64,000 nucleotides of DNA, from assembly GCF_036669915.1 (NCBI RefSeq), contig NC_089323.1, positions 14,990,840 to 15,054,839 on the forward strand, in the 5' to 3' direction. This document shows, piece after piece, positions 23,151 through 35,793 of this stretch (position 1 is its first letter; every line of letters starts with the position of its first letter). The position numbers and the translations under genes are program-made. This DNA is from Pocillopora verrucosa (taxonomy: Eukaryota; Cnidaria; Anthozoa; Scleractinia; Pocilloporidae). The notes under the pieces are model-generated. The model was not told the DNA's origin and did not search any database. It saw only the letters and a program-made list of their open reading frames with translations.

Positions 23151-24491
23151 AAAAAAGCACAAAATTTTTGACATCTTGACTCATTTCTTTTCTTTCTTTT
23201 TTTTTTTCAGAATCATCTAGTGAATTGTTGTTTTGCAGAAAGTGGTTTCTAAACTTTTTTTAATACACCATTAGTTTATTATCCCAGAGCAAGTAGAAAT
23301 ACAAAGAATCCAAAGAAAATTCTGCATTTGATTTACAATGTTTTGGGGTAAGTTTTGTCTGATATGGAGTTTTTTTATAATGTTGTCCCCAAGAATTCAG
23401 AAGTTTTAAAACTGGTAAAAGCTTCCAAAAATTTTCTCCTGTTGCTAGATTAGGACTTATTTCTGTCAGGAAATCACTATATCATTGTAATCCAATTAAT
23501 TTAATTAGGGAATGTGAGTTTATAATTGAATTGTTTCTGCAATGCACATGTCTAATACTTTCCTGTTTGAGCGACACGATATTTATTTTGCTTAAAACGA
23601 TATTTATGTAGATGAATCTTAGTGATTTCCATTTCTTTAATCGGAGAACACAAAATTTCATAGTCCGAGCTTGAAAAAAAGTCAATAGGCGTACCATGCC
23701 CAATAGCCGTGATTTTTTCTGTAATTGCCATAGCGACAAAAGAGTAAACTTTTTAAACATTCGAATGTATCTAAAAATAACAGCTTGTTTTGGTTCGACC
23801 TTGATATTGTAGGATCGCAAATGAGTGTGAAATTTAACATGTCAATTTCTGTTTCGTACCGGTACTTAGGGAAAGAATTTTACATACTTGTTAAAAAATT
23901 ATTTCGAAAAACGCAAGTAAATAATGCATAGAAGAGTAACTAAGTGTAGCTGTGTGTAAGCTATGCAGATTTGTAAAATATAAACAGTGTGGTACATAAA
24001 TTAACGATTGTCGAAGAAAGCTCCTCCCCCAATTCTGTTTATTACAAAACGAAGTTCAAGCCTCAAGGGAGTACTCAAGCATACGACATCTCATCGGTTT
24101 GATCACTATCGTGGACGGTTCATTGAAGCCAAAAAAAAATCCTCCTCCTTCCAAAGAGCCGTGCTAATTTTGAAGACAAGAGGTACTTGAAAGGAGAGAA
24201 ATATCAGGGGTAGTTCGGCTGATAACAGCGGAAACAGGTAAAAAAGAAATCAAAATCAAACGAGCGAATATTTATAAAGAGCGTGCTGTGTAGTTGACAA
24301 AACAAAAAGCCCTTAGGCTGAAAAGGCATCGAAGCAAAAGTTACGGCGAAAAAGAGCTTCGTTTGGAATGTTTCACTTCATCAACAGCCGTTTACCTGAC
24401 AATTCTGTGCTCAAATTCCACCCACAGCCGGCACTGACGAAAAAAAGCTGTTCAAGATTCCTGCAGCGCTGATACCAGATTTCGGAGTACC

Positions 24492-24528
24492 ATGCCGTTA
24501 GCAAAGAAAGCCCCCAAGAATGACGTTA
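24492..24528 (+). CDS. PRKAC: probable alternative first coding exon of the PKA catalytic subunit
   Basis: ATG at 24492 opens MPLAKKAPKNDV plus one nucleotide, followed by a strong donor GTAAGT at 24529. It leaves phase 1, the same as exon 1 at 28409-28448, so it joins exon 2 (28536) in frame as ...[15 protein letters not shown]. It lacks the Gly-2 myristoylation signal of the other start. Animal PKA catalytic genes are known to use alternative first exons with and without that signal. The GT, phase and length fit are seen; use in transcripts is inferred. Confidence 0.5.
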
Positions 24529-26070
24529 GTAAGTAGAAGAATTTTGTCGCATTTTTTGGTTGTTAAAACAGTTACTGTTGTCCTTGAACGATACTGAGAA
24601 GGAAATGGCTATTTGTAACTTAAGTAGACATGATGTAACGAGCGGTTGTTCGATGGAATTCGATTGAAAACCAAGCGCAGTAAACATAAATTGCATTCCA
24701 GAAGTGAACGCAAGTGCTTTTGACGTCAATTCGATCTCAAAGCAACCGCGCGTGTTGAGAATACTGATACTATTGCTCTTCTATCAAAAATTACTTCGTG
24801 CGTAACGGAGTTTCCCATTCGAGATATTTAATAAGTTTAATGCGAAAAAGATCCTCTTTCCACTTCACCTTACTGTTTCCACATTCTTTATTCACACAAT
24901 AAATACTCTTAAAGTTCATTGTACTTATTTGTGAGCTATTTGCCGCCGGAATTCCTAAATGGCTTCTTCATGATCAAGGATTTTAAAGGTCATTTCGTGG
25001 TAGACAGTAACAAGTAACTTTTAAGAACCAGAAAGCGATTTTAATCGGTTTAAGAATTAAAGGTACTTGAATTGTATTTCAGAAAGTGTTAGTGGTTTTA
25101 CATTGCGCGCTGTCGAGGTCTGCCTTTACTCAGGAAATATTTTAGTGTTGATTGATTGAGAGAAAATTTATGAGACGATTCTGGATAAGATTTATTACTT
25201 ATCTCCAGATGATACCCTTAATAGTAATAATCTGTGACTTAAATTAAATTTTCCAAGGTAAAGCCATAAATATTTTTTTACATTTCACATTTAAGGGTTT
25301 TTTGCGTAATAATTGTGACATAAATGTTTAGAGTTGTTGTTGCTTGGTTGACATTTGTATTTTGAGATAGGGAGTAGAGGGGGTGGGGTTGGTACATGAG
25401 ACATGGTTCACTTCTTAGATGTGAGTGCTAATAAAATTTCCTTTTGATTTCGATTTATCATATACCAAAAGAGGATGACAGTTCAGTATCATTGATGCAG
25501 CGATTATAGAGATACACGTGTTCTGATTGGTCGAGATTGCTTCATATCTTGCTATAATCATCTCGTGCCTAGTGATTGTGTTCAAGGGCGGCTGCCTAGC
25601 GTTTTGTTAGTGTTACTAAGGAAGTAATAAATGTGCTAGAGGAGAATCCAATTTAGAATTGCACTTAAGATGCTACTAAGTTTTTTGTAACACTTTCCGA
25701 AAGAAAAATATACAGTTTTTGCTGATTGAATTAAATAAACCTGTTAAATTATGGTGGAAACTGGCTGCTTATCTCAATGTTAGTTATCAAAACTTTTTTA
25801 ACAGAATGTTTTTAACAACACAATAAAGTTACATCAAAATTCAAAGGTACCTGAACAATCACTAAAACAATTGTTCACCTCAGGCTCCGTAAATATCATT
25901 GAATAATCCCCTTGATTTTGTCTCACAATCATTGAACACACTTTGCCTTCTGCAAATAATTTTTGATTAAGAGTAGCTAGCACAGTGTCATTGGGCCATG
26001 GATTTTGAAGACTGCTGCCAAATGAAATCAATTTTATGAGGAAGAGAGAGGAACCCTTATAGCATGCTGA

Positions 26071-26170
26071 ACCTTTTAACTCCCAGAAGTGACTAACATG
26101 TAATTTTTCCCTATAATATCCACACATGAACCAGCAAATATTCTTATCAGTAGAAGTCAATATCTTGATG
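26071..26170 (+). repeat. family C element, internally truncated
   Basis: CCTTTTAACTCCCAGAAGTG, ATAATATCCACACATGAACC, then stops after TAGAAGTCAATATCTTGATG. Confidence 0.7.
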
Positions 26171-26304
26171 TGTCCTTTATAACGATGTATCCATGCAAAA
26201 GCTATATGGCTTCAGTTGTGTTTCCATGTTTTTCTTTTTGTCTGGTGCAAAGTAATTAAAAAGGAAAAAGGAGTTTCAGTATTGTGTAAACACCTTGGCC
26301 ATGC

Positions 26305-26515
26305 TTTAATCCCATATAACAAATGACTAACAGGTAAATTCTCCCAATAATATCCATACCTTATCTAGCAAACAAGTAGTGAGAATACTCAAACTTATCA
26401 GGTAGAAAATGATTTCATGATCTAAGACCAAATTCTCATAGCTAAGTTACAAAGAAATGTGTAGCAGCTAGAGGTGAGAATTCATAATCAGATCTTGGGA
26501 GTTATAGGTGTAAGG
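26305..26515 (+). repeat. family C element
   Basis: TTTAATCCCATATAACAAAT start; CATACCTTATCTAGCAAACA; ATGTGTAGCAGCTAGAGGTG; end GGGAGTTATAGGTGTAAG. Confidence 0.8.
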
Positions 26516-26728
26516 ATACTTGATAGCCATGTCTCACTTTTTCTGGAAATGCTTCCGAGTTACAAAATGATTTTTCTTCAAAGACATGAAATGATGACTG
26601 AGCAATATAGCTGGAAAAGAGGAGAAGTTGGGGAAATGTTGTTCCCTGTGTTCAATGCCAAACTGAAATATTTTTCATGGAAAACTTCTCCAAGGCGCTC
26701 ATTCATGTTATCCTTGTGGCACCCTTGG

Positions 26729-26944
26729 TTAACCCTCAAACTGCTAGAAGTGATTGACATGTAAATTCTTCTTATGATATCTGTACATTCTCCTGCAAAC
26801 AGGAAATGAGAATACTCAGACTTATCAGGTAGAAGTAGTTAACTTGACCTAACACCAAAATTGTCATAAGATATTTACAAGGAAGGATGTAGCAGCTAGA
26901 GGATAGAATTAACAATCAAATCTTGTGAGTTTAAAACTCTTAAG
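26729..26944 (+). repeat. family C element
   Basis: GTTAACCCTCAAACTGCTAG start, ACCTAACACCAAAATTGTCA, end GAGTTTAAAACTCTTAAG. Confidence 0.8.
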
Positions 26945-28408
26945 TTTTACATCAATGTTTTATTTTTATCATTGTGGTATTTCAGAATTGTTAGGAAATG
27001 TCCATGAATTAGCTTAAACTTAAAGCACTTGCAGATAATTCCTTTGAGTACTAGTGCTTCTCATGACAAACTATATGTATATGGACTAAAATGTCTGAGT
27101 GGAATTTGGTGTTGTGACAAAAAGCCAATGCCAAGTTGCTGTTAATCATTCCAATTTTACCCTAAACGCTTGATTGGGGAAATTATTCATTTGTTACAAA
27201 AGCAATCAGAATTTCTCAAAAAATAATGCTTTGTTCCATCTAGATAACACAACTAGCCAATTTAAAAAAGTAGACTTCTGTGTCATCACTTTGGTAGCTA
27301 GTGGAAGCTTTTCTCTTGCTCCATAGAAAGTAAGACTGGAAAAGTTAAACAGTACAGTTTTTTTTACTAACATTATCATGCTAATAAGTGGTGTCATTTC
27401 CACAAGGCAAGCTCTTGGGATGAAAAGATTTCCATAAACTTAAAAAAAACTCAAGCAAAATGTATAGGATATGCACTTGCCTCACTACCCATCCTTAGAT
27501 GTGTCATGTAATTATATAGAACAATGTGACAGGTAAAGAGAGAGTATTTCAGGTTTTCCAGATTTTGTCTTTTAAGTGCTCATGAATAATAATTTAAAAA
27601 GTGGGTACAACTCCCTTAAAAAGAACAATCTTAAACATGACTGTCATCTTATATTTTAAGTATAATACTAAACTTATGGTGATAGTTGAAGTTCATTTTT
27701 GAATTGGAAAATAAATTTTATCGGAAAATAATTTATTAGACATCTTAGCTCAAACTATGATAGCTTGTCTTATTCAGCATTCCCACTTTATTTTTTAATG
27801 ATCTTTTTAAAACTATATTCGAGAAAAAAATAATCATTTTTTGTAGCTTCATTCATATTAAAATGTGATGATATTCGTCTTAAAAATCCTTGGTTAACCC
27901 TGTTAATTTGGGTACATGGTAGATGGAAAATTCCACTGTCTTATTATTGAGTTTTTAGTCAACAAAATAGTTTTCCCCATAAATAAACCATTACCTAGAC
28001 CTAATGACTCGTCAAACTGGTGAAATTAAAGAATCGATGATGCATTTTTCATCATTCGGCGTCAATCTTTGAACAAATTGAACCCAAACCTTCCTAGAAT
28101 TTATGTGGCAATTCTCCTCCGCTTCTGTTTCGTTCAGCTGGACATTGCCGAAAATCTCCATATTTAGATGTTTCCGATTGTTTCGTTTACAGCCGACCAA
28201 TGAAAACGCGTCGTTGTGAAAACGGAAAACGTCACTAGTAGGTCTATCTTTTCGCCAGAAGGTCGTCTGTTTCTTTGATACCAGCTAGAGCGGAAAATAC
28301 TGAACAAGATCGCGAGTCATTTTAGGCAGATTTGTGTGTTGGGTATCAATATTTTTCATCGTGACGAGAGCTTTAAAGAAGCTTTCACAAGAGGTCGCCC
28401 TTTGAGAG

Positions 28409-31400
28409 ATGGGCAACACTCCGACGAAGAGAGGAGACCCAGAAAATGGTATAATAAATTTAGCGGGGGCATCTGTTGTTATACTCAACCAAGCGAAAAA
28501 ACCTTAATGTTTTGTTTTCGTTTCTTGTCCTTAAGTAAAAGCTTTCCTGACCGAGGCCAAAGAGGAGTTCAATCAAAAATGGGACCATCCCTCTCAGGTG
28601 AGCAATTTCTTCTTTATTCAGTTAATTATACAGTCACATCTTCGTTCGGTTTCAACTAAAATATATTCACCTTTTTCGTGTACGCTTTTGTTGGGTGAGA
28701 CTTGCAAATTATTTTAAACGGTGTTCTGTTCTTGAGAGATCGTGTTACGAACAATTGTGCTTGATTTCTTGGCGTGCTCAAAGCAGAACAGTATTATTTT
28801 AAGTTTTTTGTATTTTGCAGACCTAACCGTGGTTTTCTCACAAGAGTATATTTTCTTTGTTGATTTTCCATGTCTTTCATGTCATTTCTGTTTGATGCAT
28901 TCAGAATACGGCTAGTTTGGAGGACTTCGAGCGATTGAAGACCCTGGGTACTGGATCATTTGGTCGGGTTATGCTCGTTCAACATAAGAGCAGCAACAAA
29001 TTTTATGCTATGAAAATTTTAGATAAACAGAAGGTAATTTTAGATTTATTCAGATGCATGTAAGCTTATTTTGTAAGGGAGCTGTGTGAGGATTAGTTTT
29101 CGAGAGACTGATTGACAGTGGTATATGTTTAACTTGCGCGAAAATTCAGCGTTACGAATCGTCACTTCTCGTTTTGTACATTTATCATTGCCGTTGATTC
29201 TTTTAACTGGTCCCTAAATCACTCTGCTTTATCTGACAAATGCGTCTGTGATGCTCACAAATTTCAGTCCGTCATGTGAAATGTACAGTGTAAGTTGTTA
29301 ATAACAAGCTGCCGTACACATTTTCAAAAGTTAATTTAACATGCGTTCGTCACGTTTTAAGACAACTTAAAAAAAAATAGTTGTACTGGACCTAGGTTTT
29401 TACCAAGTATTTCTCCAGACATCGACTTACCGCATTCTCTATGCGCTGTGTTTGCAGTAGTTGATCATCTTCGGTGTGAATGATTGCATTTTGTAAGGCT
29501 TGGGGACCAATTTTTAATGTAACAGGTGTTATGATAAATTAATAATCTTGATTTGGACTACATTTAACTCTGGTGACTTGCCTCAAACTTGTAGGTGGTG
29601 AAGTTGAAGCAAGTGGAACACACTTTAAATGAAAAAAGGATTCTGCAAGCAATAACTTTTCCATTCCTGGTGAACCTGGAATGGCATTTTAAGGTTGGTT
29701 GCTTGCTTAAGTAAACTTCTTTTCATGATCAATTAGCTGCAATGGAGTATACTTGTTTAATTTCATAAGACGAGTATTTATTCCATCACTAGATTAAATT
29801 TAAATCAGGTAAAGGTGCTTATTTTCAATGTTAGATATATTTGACCCAAGACAGATACATTCCTCATATATTCAACTATGTATATGTTAATACCATCATG
29901 ATAAGTATGTTGGCCAGATGAAACAAAGGCTCATTGAAAATATAGGAGAATGTTGTTAATAGGACTCACTTTATGTGTGAACCTGGAAGACTTGAGTATG
30001 TCATTTGCTGTTCGAATGCACTCTTGACAATGATTATTTTTCTTAGAACTTGAAGGTTTTGTTTGTTATTCAGTACTGTATGGCATTGGCTTAATATCTT
30101 CATAGGCACTGGTTTATTTAGTTCATGAAATACTCCTGTTCTCCTTTGAGGCTTTATTGGTTGTTGTCTTAAAATTTGGTGCTTTCTTGTCATGTACAGT
30201 ACTTTGTTACAGACCAGTCCTTTGTACCTTAAAACGTTTTACGTAATAGAATGATGTGGGAGCATTACTTAAAAACATGATTGGTTGTAGATAAAAAGAA
30301 TGTTCACTGAAGCTTACACATTCACTATAATTAAGATTGCAAACACAATAATTAGCAGAAAATGCTTTTCAACATCTACATGATCGGCCTCATGCAAGCC
30401 CACTTAGAAAGCAACATTTACTTGTGACCTTCTCAGAAGGCAATGTGTTGGGGAAAACTTGAAAATTTTACCTGAGCGATTGTTCTTTCCAATGTGTTCA
30501 TGTTCAAGGGCCAACATAACCTTTCTGTATTTTGACTGTTCACGAGTAGTCTTCCATGCAACCTCTAGAGTGGCATTGAAGGCAATGGGATGAATATTCA
30601 TATTCCAAGATGTCACAACTTTGTGATTGTTTCAGGATAATTCCAACTTGTACATGGTTCTGGAATTTGTTCTTGGTGGTGAGATGTTTTCTCATCTACG
30701 ACGTATTGGAAGATTCAGGTAATATCCTAATATTTGTAGAATTAGTGAACTAAATCTGTAACTTCTATCCAGAATTACTTTGTCCATGCTGTTTCGAGGG
30801 TCAGAGAGTTAAAACCAGGCAAATAAGGTGTAATAGGGAGCTAAATTTCAATGGGCAGCACTGCTTTGGTTTAACTCACCTAGCCCTTACCACAAATATC
30901 ACATCTTATCTTTACAGAAATTCTTTTTTTTTTAATATCTTCAAAATAGAACCATTTCAATATGTCAAATTTGGTTTTAAAAAAAATGGGTTGATTTTGA
31001 ATTACCTATTCCAAAATTTTGTTTGTGAGAACTGAAAAAGTTTGCAAGGGACTGTTCCTTCTGGCACTGTGTATATAAAGACTGTAAAAGCAACTTTATT
31101 TTATTTTTATGCTATAAAGGGCTTCTCATGGGGTAAATATTACAGAAGTTTGGAAAACAGCAAAAAATACACATGGTTAGCTAAGGAAAGCTTTAATATC
31201 TCTAAATTTTCTAAATATCATAGAGACTTCTTAAATATTGCACAAATATCCAGGTAAGTTTGGAATGTCCGGAATGGACCATTTGTTTATTTTAGTGTCA
31301 TCTTTTCTTCTGTTGCAGTGAAACACACTCAAGGTTTTACGCTTCACAAATTGTTTTGGCATTTGAGTATCTTCACTCTCTAGACCTTATATACAGGTAA

Positions 31401-33950
31401 AATAACAACTCTGGTCCAATATGATCCTGAATATTTTGAAGTGGCAATATTTGTTTCCTGTTATGTTCCTGTGCTGAAAGTTGTTAAGACATTTTTGTGG
31501 TTTTTCCATAGCGTTTTATATTTTTTACTTTGCTGTGCATTTTGCATATTTGCTCTTTCATTTGATAGCTGAACACTTGTTTTTAACATGCTCTCTGTAT
31601 GACTTATAATACTGTTGTTGATGACTCCCTATCCTTTCTTTGTCGGTTTAAAAAACATTTGTTTCATTTGGTTGAAACAGTTCTAAAACAACTCCCTTTT
31701 TATTTGCATTTTCTGGCATATTTGTGAGGACATCAAAAATTATTCAATATCAAATGAATTGCATCTTAGGATTAAGGGCTTGACTTTAAATTTTGAGATG
31801 TAGTTGTTAACCATTTAAATTATATAAGACTTTTCAGACATTTAGGTCTGTCCTTCTGTTTTGATGTGACTTCTATCTTCTCCCACAGGGATCTAAAACC
31901 AGAGAATCTTCTCATTGACGAGAAAGGTTACTTAAAGGTAAATTAATTAGTAGCGAAGTTAATGTGCTAATCCAATATTTGTGGGATAGCTTTTTCTCTC
32001 CTCTGCAGAACTGTTCTATGGAGGTTCATAGGATAATTTACTTATCATTCTGCAGGTAACAGATTTTGGGTTTGCCAAGAGAGTCAAAGGGAGAACGTGG
32101 ACGCTTTGCGGCACTCCAGAATACCTAGCTCCTGAGATCATCCTCAGCAAGGTAAAGGCCTCATTACTTTCTTCAGGGTTCATTGGGATTCTGGAAAAAG
32201 TCCAGAAATTTTATTTTGGAATTTTTCAGGGCTGGAAAGTCCTGATAACAGACTATAGGTCCTGGAAAGTTCTGAAAATCTGCATAAATCAAGCAATAAA
32301 GTTTTCATAATGTACACTATAAGAATTGTAGGTTGACAGTAATGAGAACTGATTTTGAAGTCTTGGAAATGAAAGGGTTTAAGGTGGAATTTGGAGTCTT
32401 GGAAAAGTCTAAGTGCAGAAAAATCGTGGGAAATTTCTTGAAATTTGTGTCTGAAGAAGAGTACAAACCCTGTTACTTCATTTTCATCATTGGCAAAGCA
32501 TGAATCTTTTCATTAGATTTTCCTTTGGTTAATCACTGTTGGAAGTCAAGAAGTCAACTCTGAAGTTATAAAACTAATGAAATTCTATGTAATGTTGGTA
32601 CATGTAACCTGTTATGATGTTAAGCATTTGACCCCAAAGAGTGACTATCTTGAATTTCTCCTCATGATATCACCCCCTAATCAAAGATGAAAGTCACAAG
32701 AATAAATGAAATGATCAACTATTATGAGAAGCTCTTGATTGTTCAGCAAATTCTCCCTCTCAACACTTTAGGAGATGTGAAGAGAACAGTTTGGAGAATG
32801 TACATACTGATGTTTGGGTGTAAAGGGTTAACCATTTTATTTTCTCTTCAGGGTTACAACAAGGCTGTAGATTGGTGGGCATTAGGTGTCCTTATCTATG
32901 AAATGGCAGCTGGTTACCCTCCTTTCTTTGCTGACCAGCCAATTCAGATCTATGAAAAGATTGTCTCTGGCAAGGTAATTGTGATGTAATGATTGAAATC
33001 TTTGCTTAGGTTCATGTATGTGGTGTTCAAGGAAGTGTAAGGGAGACTCCGATTTTTGTTAGCTTCAGACATCATAGTACTTCTGTTAATAATACTTGCA
33101 ATCTTTTGTTTAACCCCCTTTGCATCCAGGTACGTTTCCCATCTCATTTCACAGCTGATCTGAAAGACTTGCTTCGAAATTTATTGCAAGTTGACCTAAC
33201 AAAAAGATACGGGAATCTAAAGAATGGCGTGGGAGACATCCGTGGTCACAAGTGGTTCAGTTCCACAGACTGGATAGCTATCTATCAAAGAAAAGTAAGG
33301 AATACTACCAATATATAAAATAGATAAATAAATAAATTATAAAATAGCCATTTTCCCGTTTGGTTGAAGGTTTGTGCAAAATTCATCAATCCCTAGGAAC
33401 ATTTTTTATCTAAATGGTTTCCATTCTAGCATGTGATCTGACAGAACAACAAAGCATCCACAATAACCTCACTACCTACATACTTCTTTCTAACCTTGTT
33501 TGAGGTCTGTACTGTCAGATAGGGACCAAGTTTTACTTGCAATCAGATGTATTGTAAAAAATCCAAGCCAAATAAACCAGGTTCAGTAACTTTCAGTAGG
33601 GAATGAGAAAATGAGACAAGGAATATATTTATTATATCTCTTTAATTCAAACAAACTGTTGAATTGAGTTGAATGTACTGTGAAAATACAGCCTACTGGA
33701 TTGACCAATCCCAGTGCATGTGCAAACTGGGAGATATAATCATAATATTTCTTATTTGCCTTTTACTTTTTAACTTGTTGGCAGCCCCATTGTGCTAAGT
33801 AATTTTCTTGATGTCATGATGCAGGTTGAAGCCCCCTTTATTCCCAAGTGCAAAGGTCCAGGAGATCCAAGCAATTTTGACGATTATGAGGAAGAACCAC
33901 TGCGCATCTCTACCTCTGAGAAGTGCGCAAAAGAATTTGCAGATTTCTGA
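28409..33950 (+). CDS. PRKAC: cAMP-dependent protein kinase catalytic subunit
   Basis: Eleven exons: join(28409..28448, 28536..28597, 28905..29033, 29595..29693, 30636..30718, 31319..31396, 31889..31937, 32056..32151, 32852..32974, 33130..33294, 33825..33950), 349 aa (mammalian 351). All introns are GT-AG and in phase. The Ser/Thr AGC kinase is released from regulatory subunits by cAMP. Features: [10 protein letters not shown]-terminus with Gly-2 for myristoylation; A-helix [13 protein letters not shown]; glycine loop GTGSFGRV at 49-56; Lys-71 in YAMKIL; catalytic loop YRDLKPEN at 163-170; DFG at 183-185; activation-loop Thr-196 in [16 protein letters not shown]-tail ending KEFADF, the hydrophobic motif. 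Nothing essential is missing. The orthology (PRKACA versus PRKACB) cannot be split in an invertebrate. It converges with NASP. Confidence 0.97.
32310..32381 (+). repeat. family B element, 3' fragment
   Basis: ACTATAAGAATTGTAGGTTG, ACAGTAATGAGAACTG, end GGAAATGAAAGGGTTT, in PKA intron 8. Confidence 0.6.
32620..32831 (+). repeat. family A element
   Basis: In PKA intron 8, ending about 20 bp before the acceptor of exon 9. TTAAGCATTTGACCCCAAAG to GTTTGGGTGTAAAGGGTTAA. Confidence 0.85.
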
Positions 33951-34068
33951 AGAGTAATCCACCAACCAAAAAAAAAAACTATTATGTACCTAAGTTATCC
34001 TAAAATGTACAGAACAGTGACTTTAATATATCGAACATTCTTGAAGAGGAACAGGCAAGCCCTTGACA

Positions 34069-34084
34069 GACAGACAGACAGACA
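34069..34084. repeat. (CAGA)n microsatellite
   Basis: Four ACAG units in the PKA 3' UTR. Confidence 0.8.
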
Positions 34085-35019
34085 GCATCTTGCATGTTGC
34101 CTTTTTTCTTATTGTTCCTTGTATTGTTCTAGATCTACTTCAGAAAACCCTTTTATTTATATAAAACAATTCAATTACAGTAGATTTCTGCATAAAGAGT
34201 TTTTTATAGCAGGCATGTTAAATGTTTTATTTGTAAATTGTGCAATCTTAAATTTGAAAATTCTTATTTCTTGACATGAGAGTTCTCTATATTATCCGAT
34301 TGGAGTTCCATCGCTGTGTTCATGTTTTTATCTTAAAAAAAGATTTATGTGCCTGCAAAATTGTAAACATCTGCATAATTTGTTTCCTTGAACAGTTAGA
34401 AATTACCAGTAGTTTTGGATTATGCAAAGGTTCCCAATTCTAGAAAAGGATAAATTTATTTATTTGTGAGACATTCTCAGCAAAGAAATATCATTGCAAT
34501 TTAGTTGTGTGTCTTCCAAAATGATTTCCATCACAAAGCAACCAGTGTTCGGATTCTATGTTCGGTAGTCACTGTATGTTTTTAATGTCCCTTGGTTGTT
34601 TCTTAAAGTTTGAAAAAATATATATATTCTAGAATGTTACACATGCCTTGTATGTTTATTTATAATCTAGAATTAACCCAGGGCAATAAAATTTAAAGAA
34701 TAAAATGGAATTAGATGCAGTCGTCGTACTTTTTGTTTGCTTGTTTTTTATTTCAGACATTCTTGAATGAGCAATTTAGTTTTCCCTAATATTGGGCACT
34801 CCCAACTTCATGAAAGTAGCTCTGTTAGATATGGCCTTGTCTTCACGTGAGTGGTTTGAAGAAAACAAATTTGTGCAACTTAAACCTTTGTATCAGGATC
34901 CCTAGAATTGACTTAACTGTTCACACTGCAAGGAGCTTGTGAGGTAGTATCTCCTGTTAATGTTATTCAAAGCTCTCAGTTTAAATTTGCCTTTGAGCAA
35001 TTTGGATCTAAAAAGTGAG

Positions 35020-35205
35020 TGACAAGTACTGGTATTCATCAAACAAAGCTTCTTAGGTTTGGTGATCATTTCCTTTACTCTCTTGGTCTTAATGATAAAA
35101 TAATGTTTGGTAATTTATATTGCACAGATATCAATATATCATTTTCAGCTGCACATTAACGATTTAGCAATGTTACTGTAAGGAGAAATTAGACACAAGT
35201 CCCTT
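35020..35205 (-). repeat. family A element, degenerate
   Basis: Reverse: GGTGATCATTTCCTTTACTC, TTAATGATAAAATAATG, and GTAAGGAGAAATTAGACACA near the end; ends not preserved. Confidence 0.5.
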
Positions 35206-35793
35206 TTTCTCTAAAAACATGCAAATTAATTTTGTCTGAGCAGAGTTTTCAGGCTACATTTACAATTTCTCTACTATGGCAGGTCTGGAAAAGATTATGA
35301 ATTTAAGTGGCCAGATGAAAACAGGAGTAGGGAAAAGAGTGTTGTAGCTGGTAGGCAAGTCAGAATTTGGAGAAATATACAGAATTTAGAGAAATACAGG
35401 TGGCCCAACCCCCCTATGAAAAGAATTTTAGGCAGTCGTGGTTTGAATCTAATCGGTGAAAGGCAAACCTCGGGTTGTGTTTTCAAAATGGCAGTATTTA
35501 ATCTGTTGAAACATGCAAGTTCCCACCAGTTTGTATCTTTTCCTTCTGTTTCTCTCAAAATAAGGATGGAAATCATTTGAGACTAAATTGATTCACTGTC
35601 CTTACTTTTGTAAAAGAGTCTTGATTACTTAGAACCAGGGAATATGCATGCTTTCATCTTTCAGTAGTGGCAAATGTAGTCACATGGCTGGGTGGAGCAA
35701 AAACATCTGAAACCAAGTCCAATTATAATTGTGAAGTTTATTAATCTTATTACAGCGAACAAACTGGTTTATTTACACAAGTATAATTACATT

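Larger units (their letters stand above)
20496..24491. other. intergenic spacer IMP3 to PKA catalytic gene
   Basis: Non-coding as far as can be seen. It holds family A copies (20579, 21914, 22809, partial 23061), B copies (21617, 22468) and C (22267). From 23160 to 24490 no repeat or gene was recognised; the last ~300 bp before 24492 is the likely promoter and 5' UTR of the upstream PKA transcript. Confidence 0.6.
33951..35793. other. 3' regions between convergent PKA gene and NASP
   Basis: Holds the PKA 3' UTR (candidate AATAAA signals near 34685 and 34700), a short (ACAG)n at 34069-34084 and a degenerate reverse family A element near 35020-35205. From 35206 to 35793 nothing was recognised. 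Confidence 0.55.

Noticed and set aside
23482-23820. 112-codon open frame on the minus strand
   Set aside because: No recognisable domain or partner exons; compatible with chance in AT-rich DNA.
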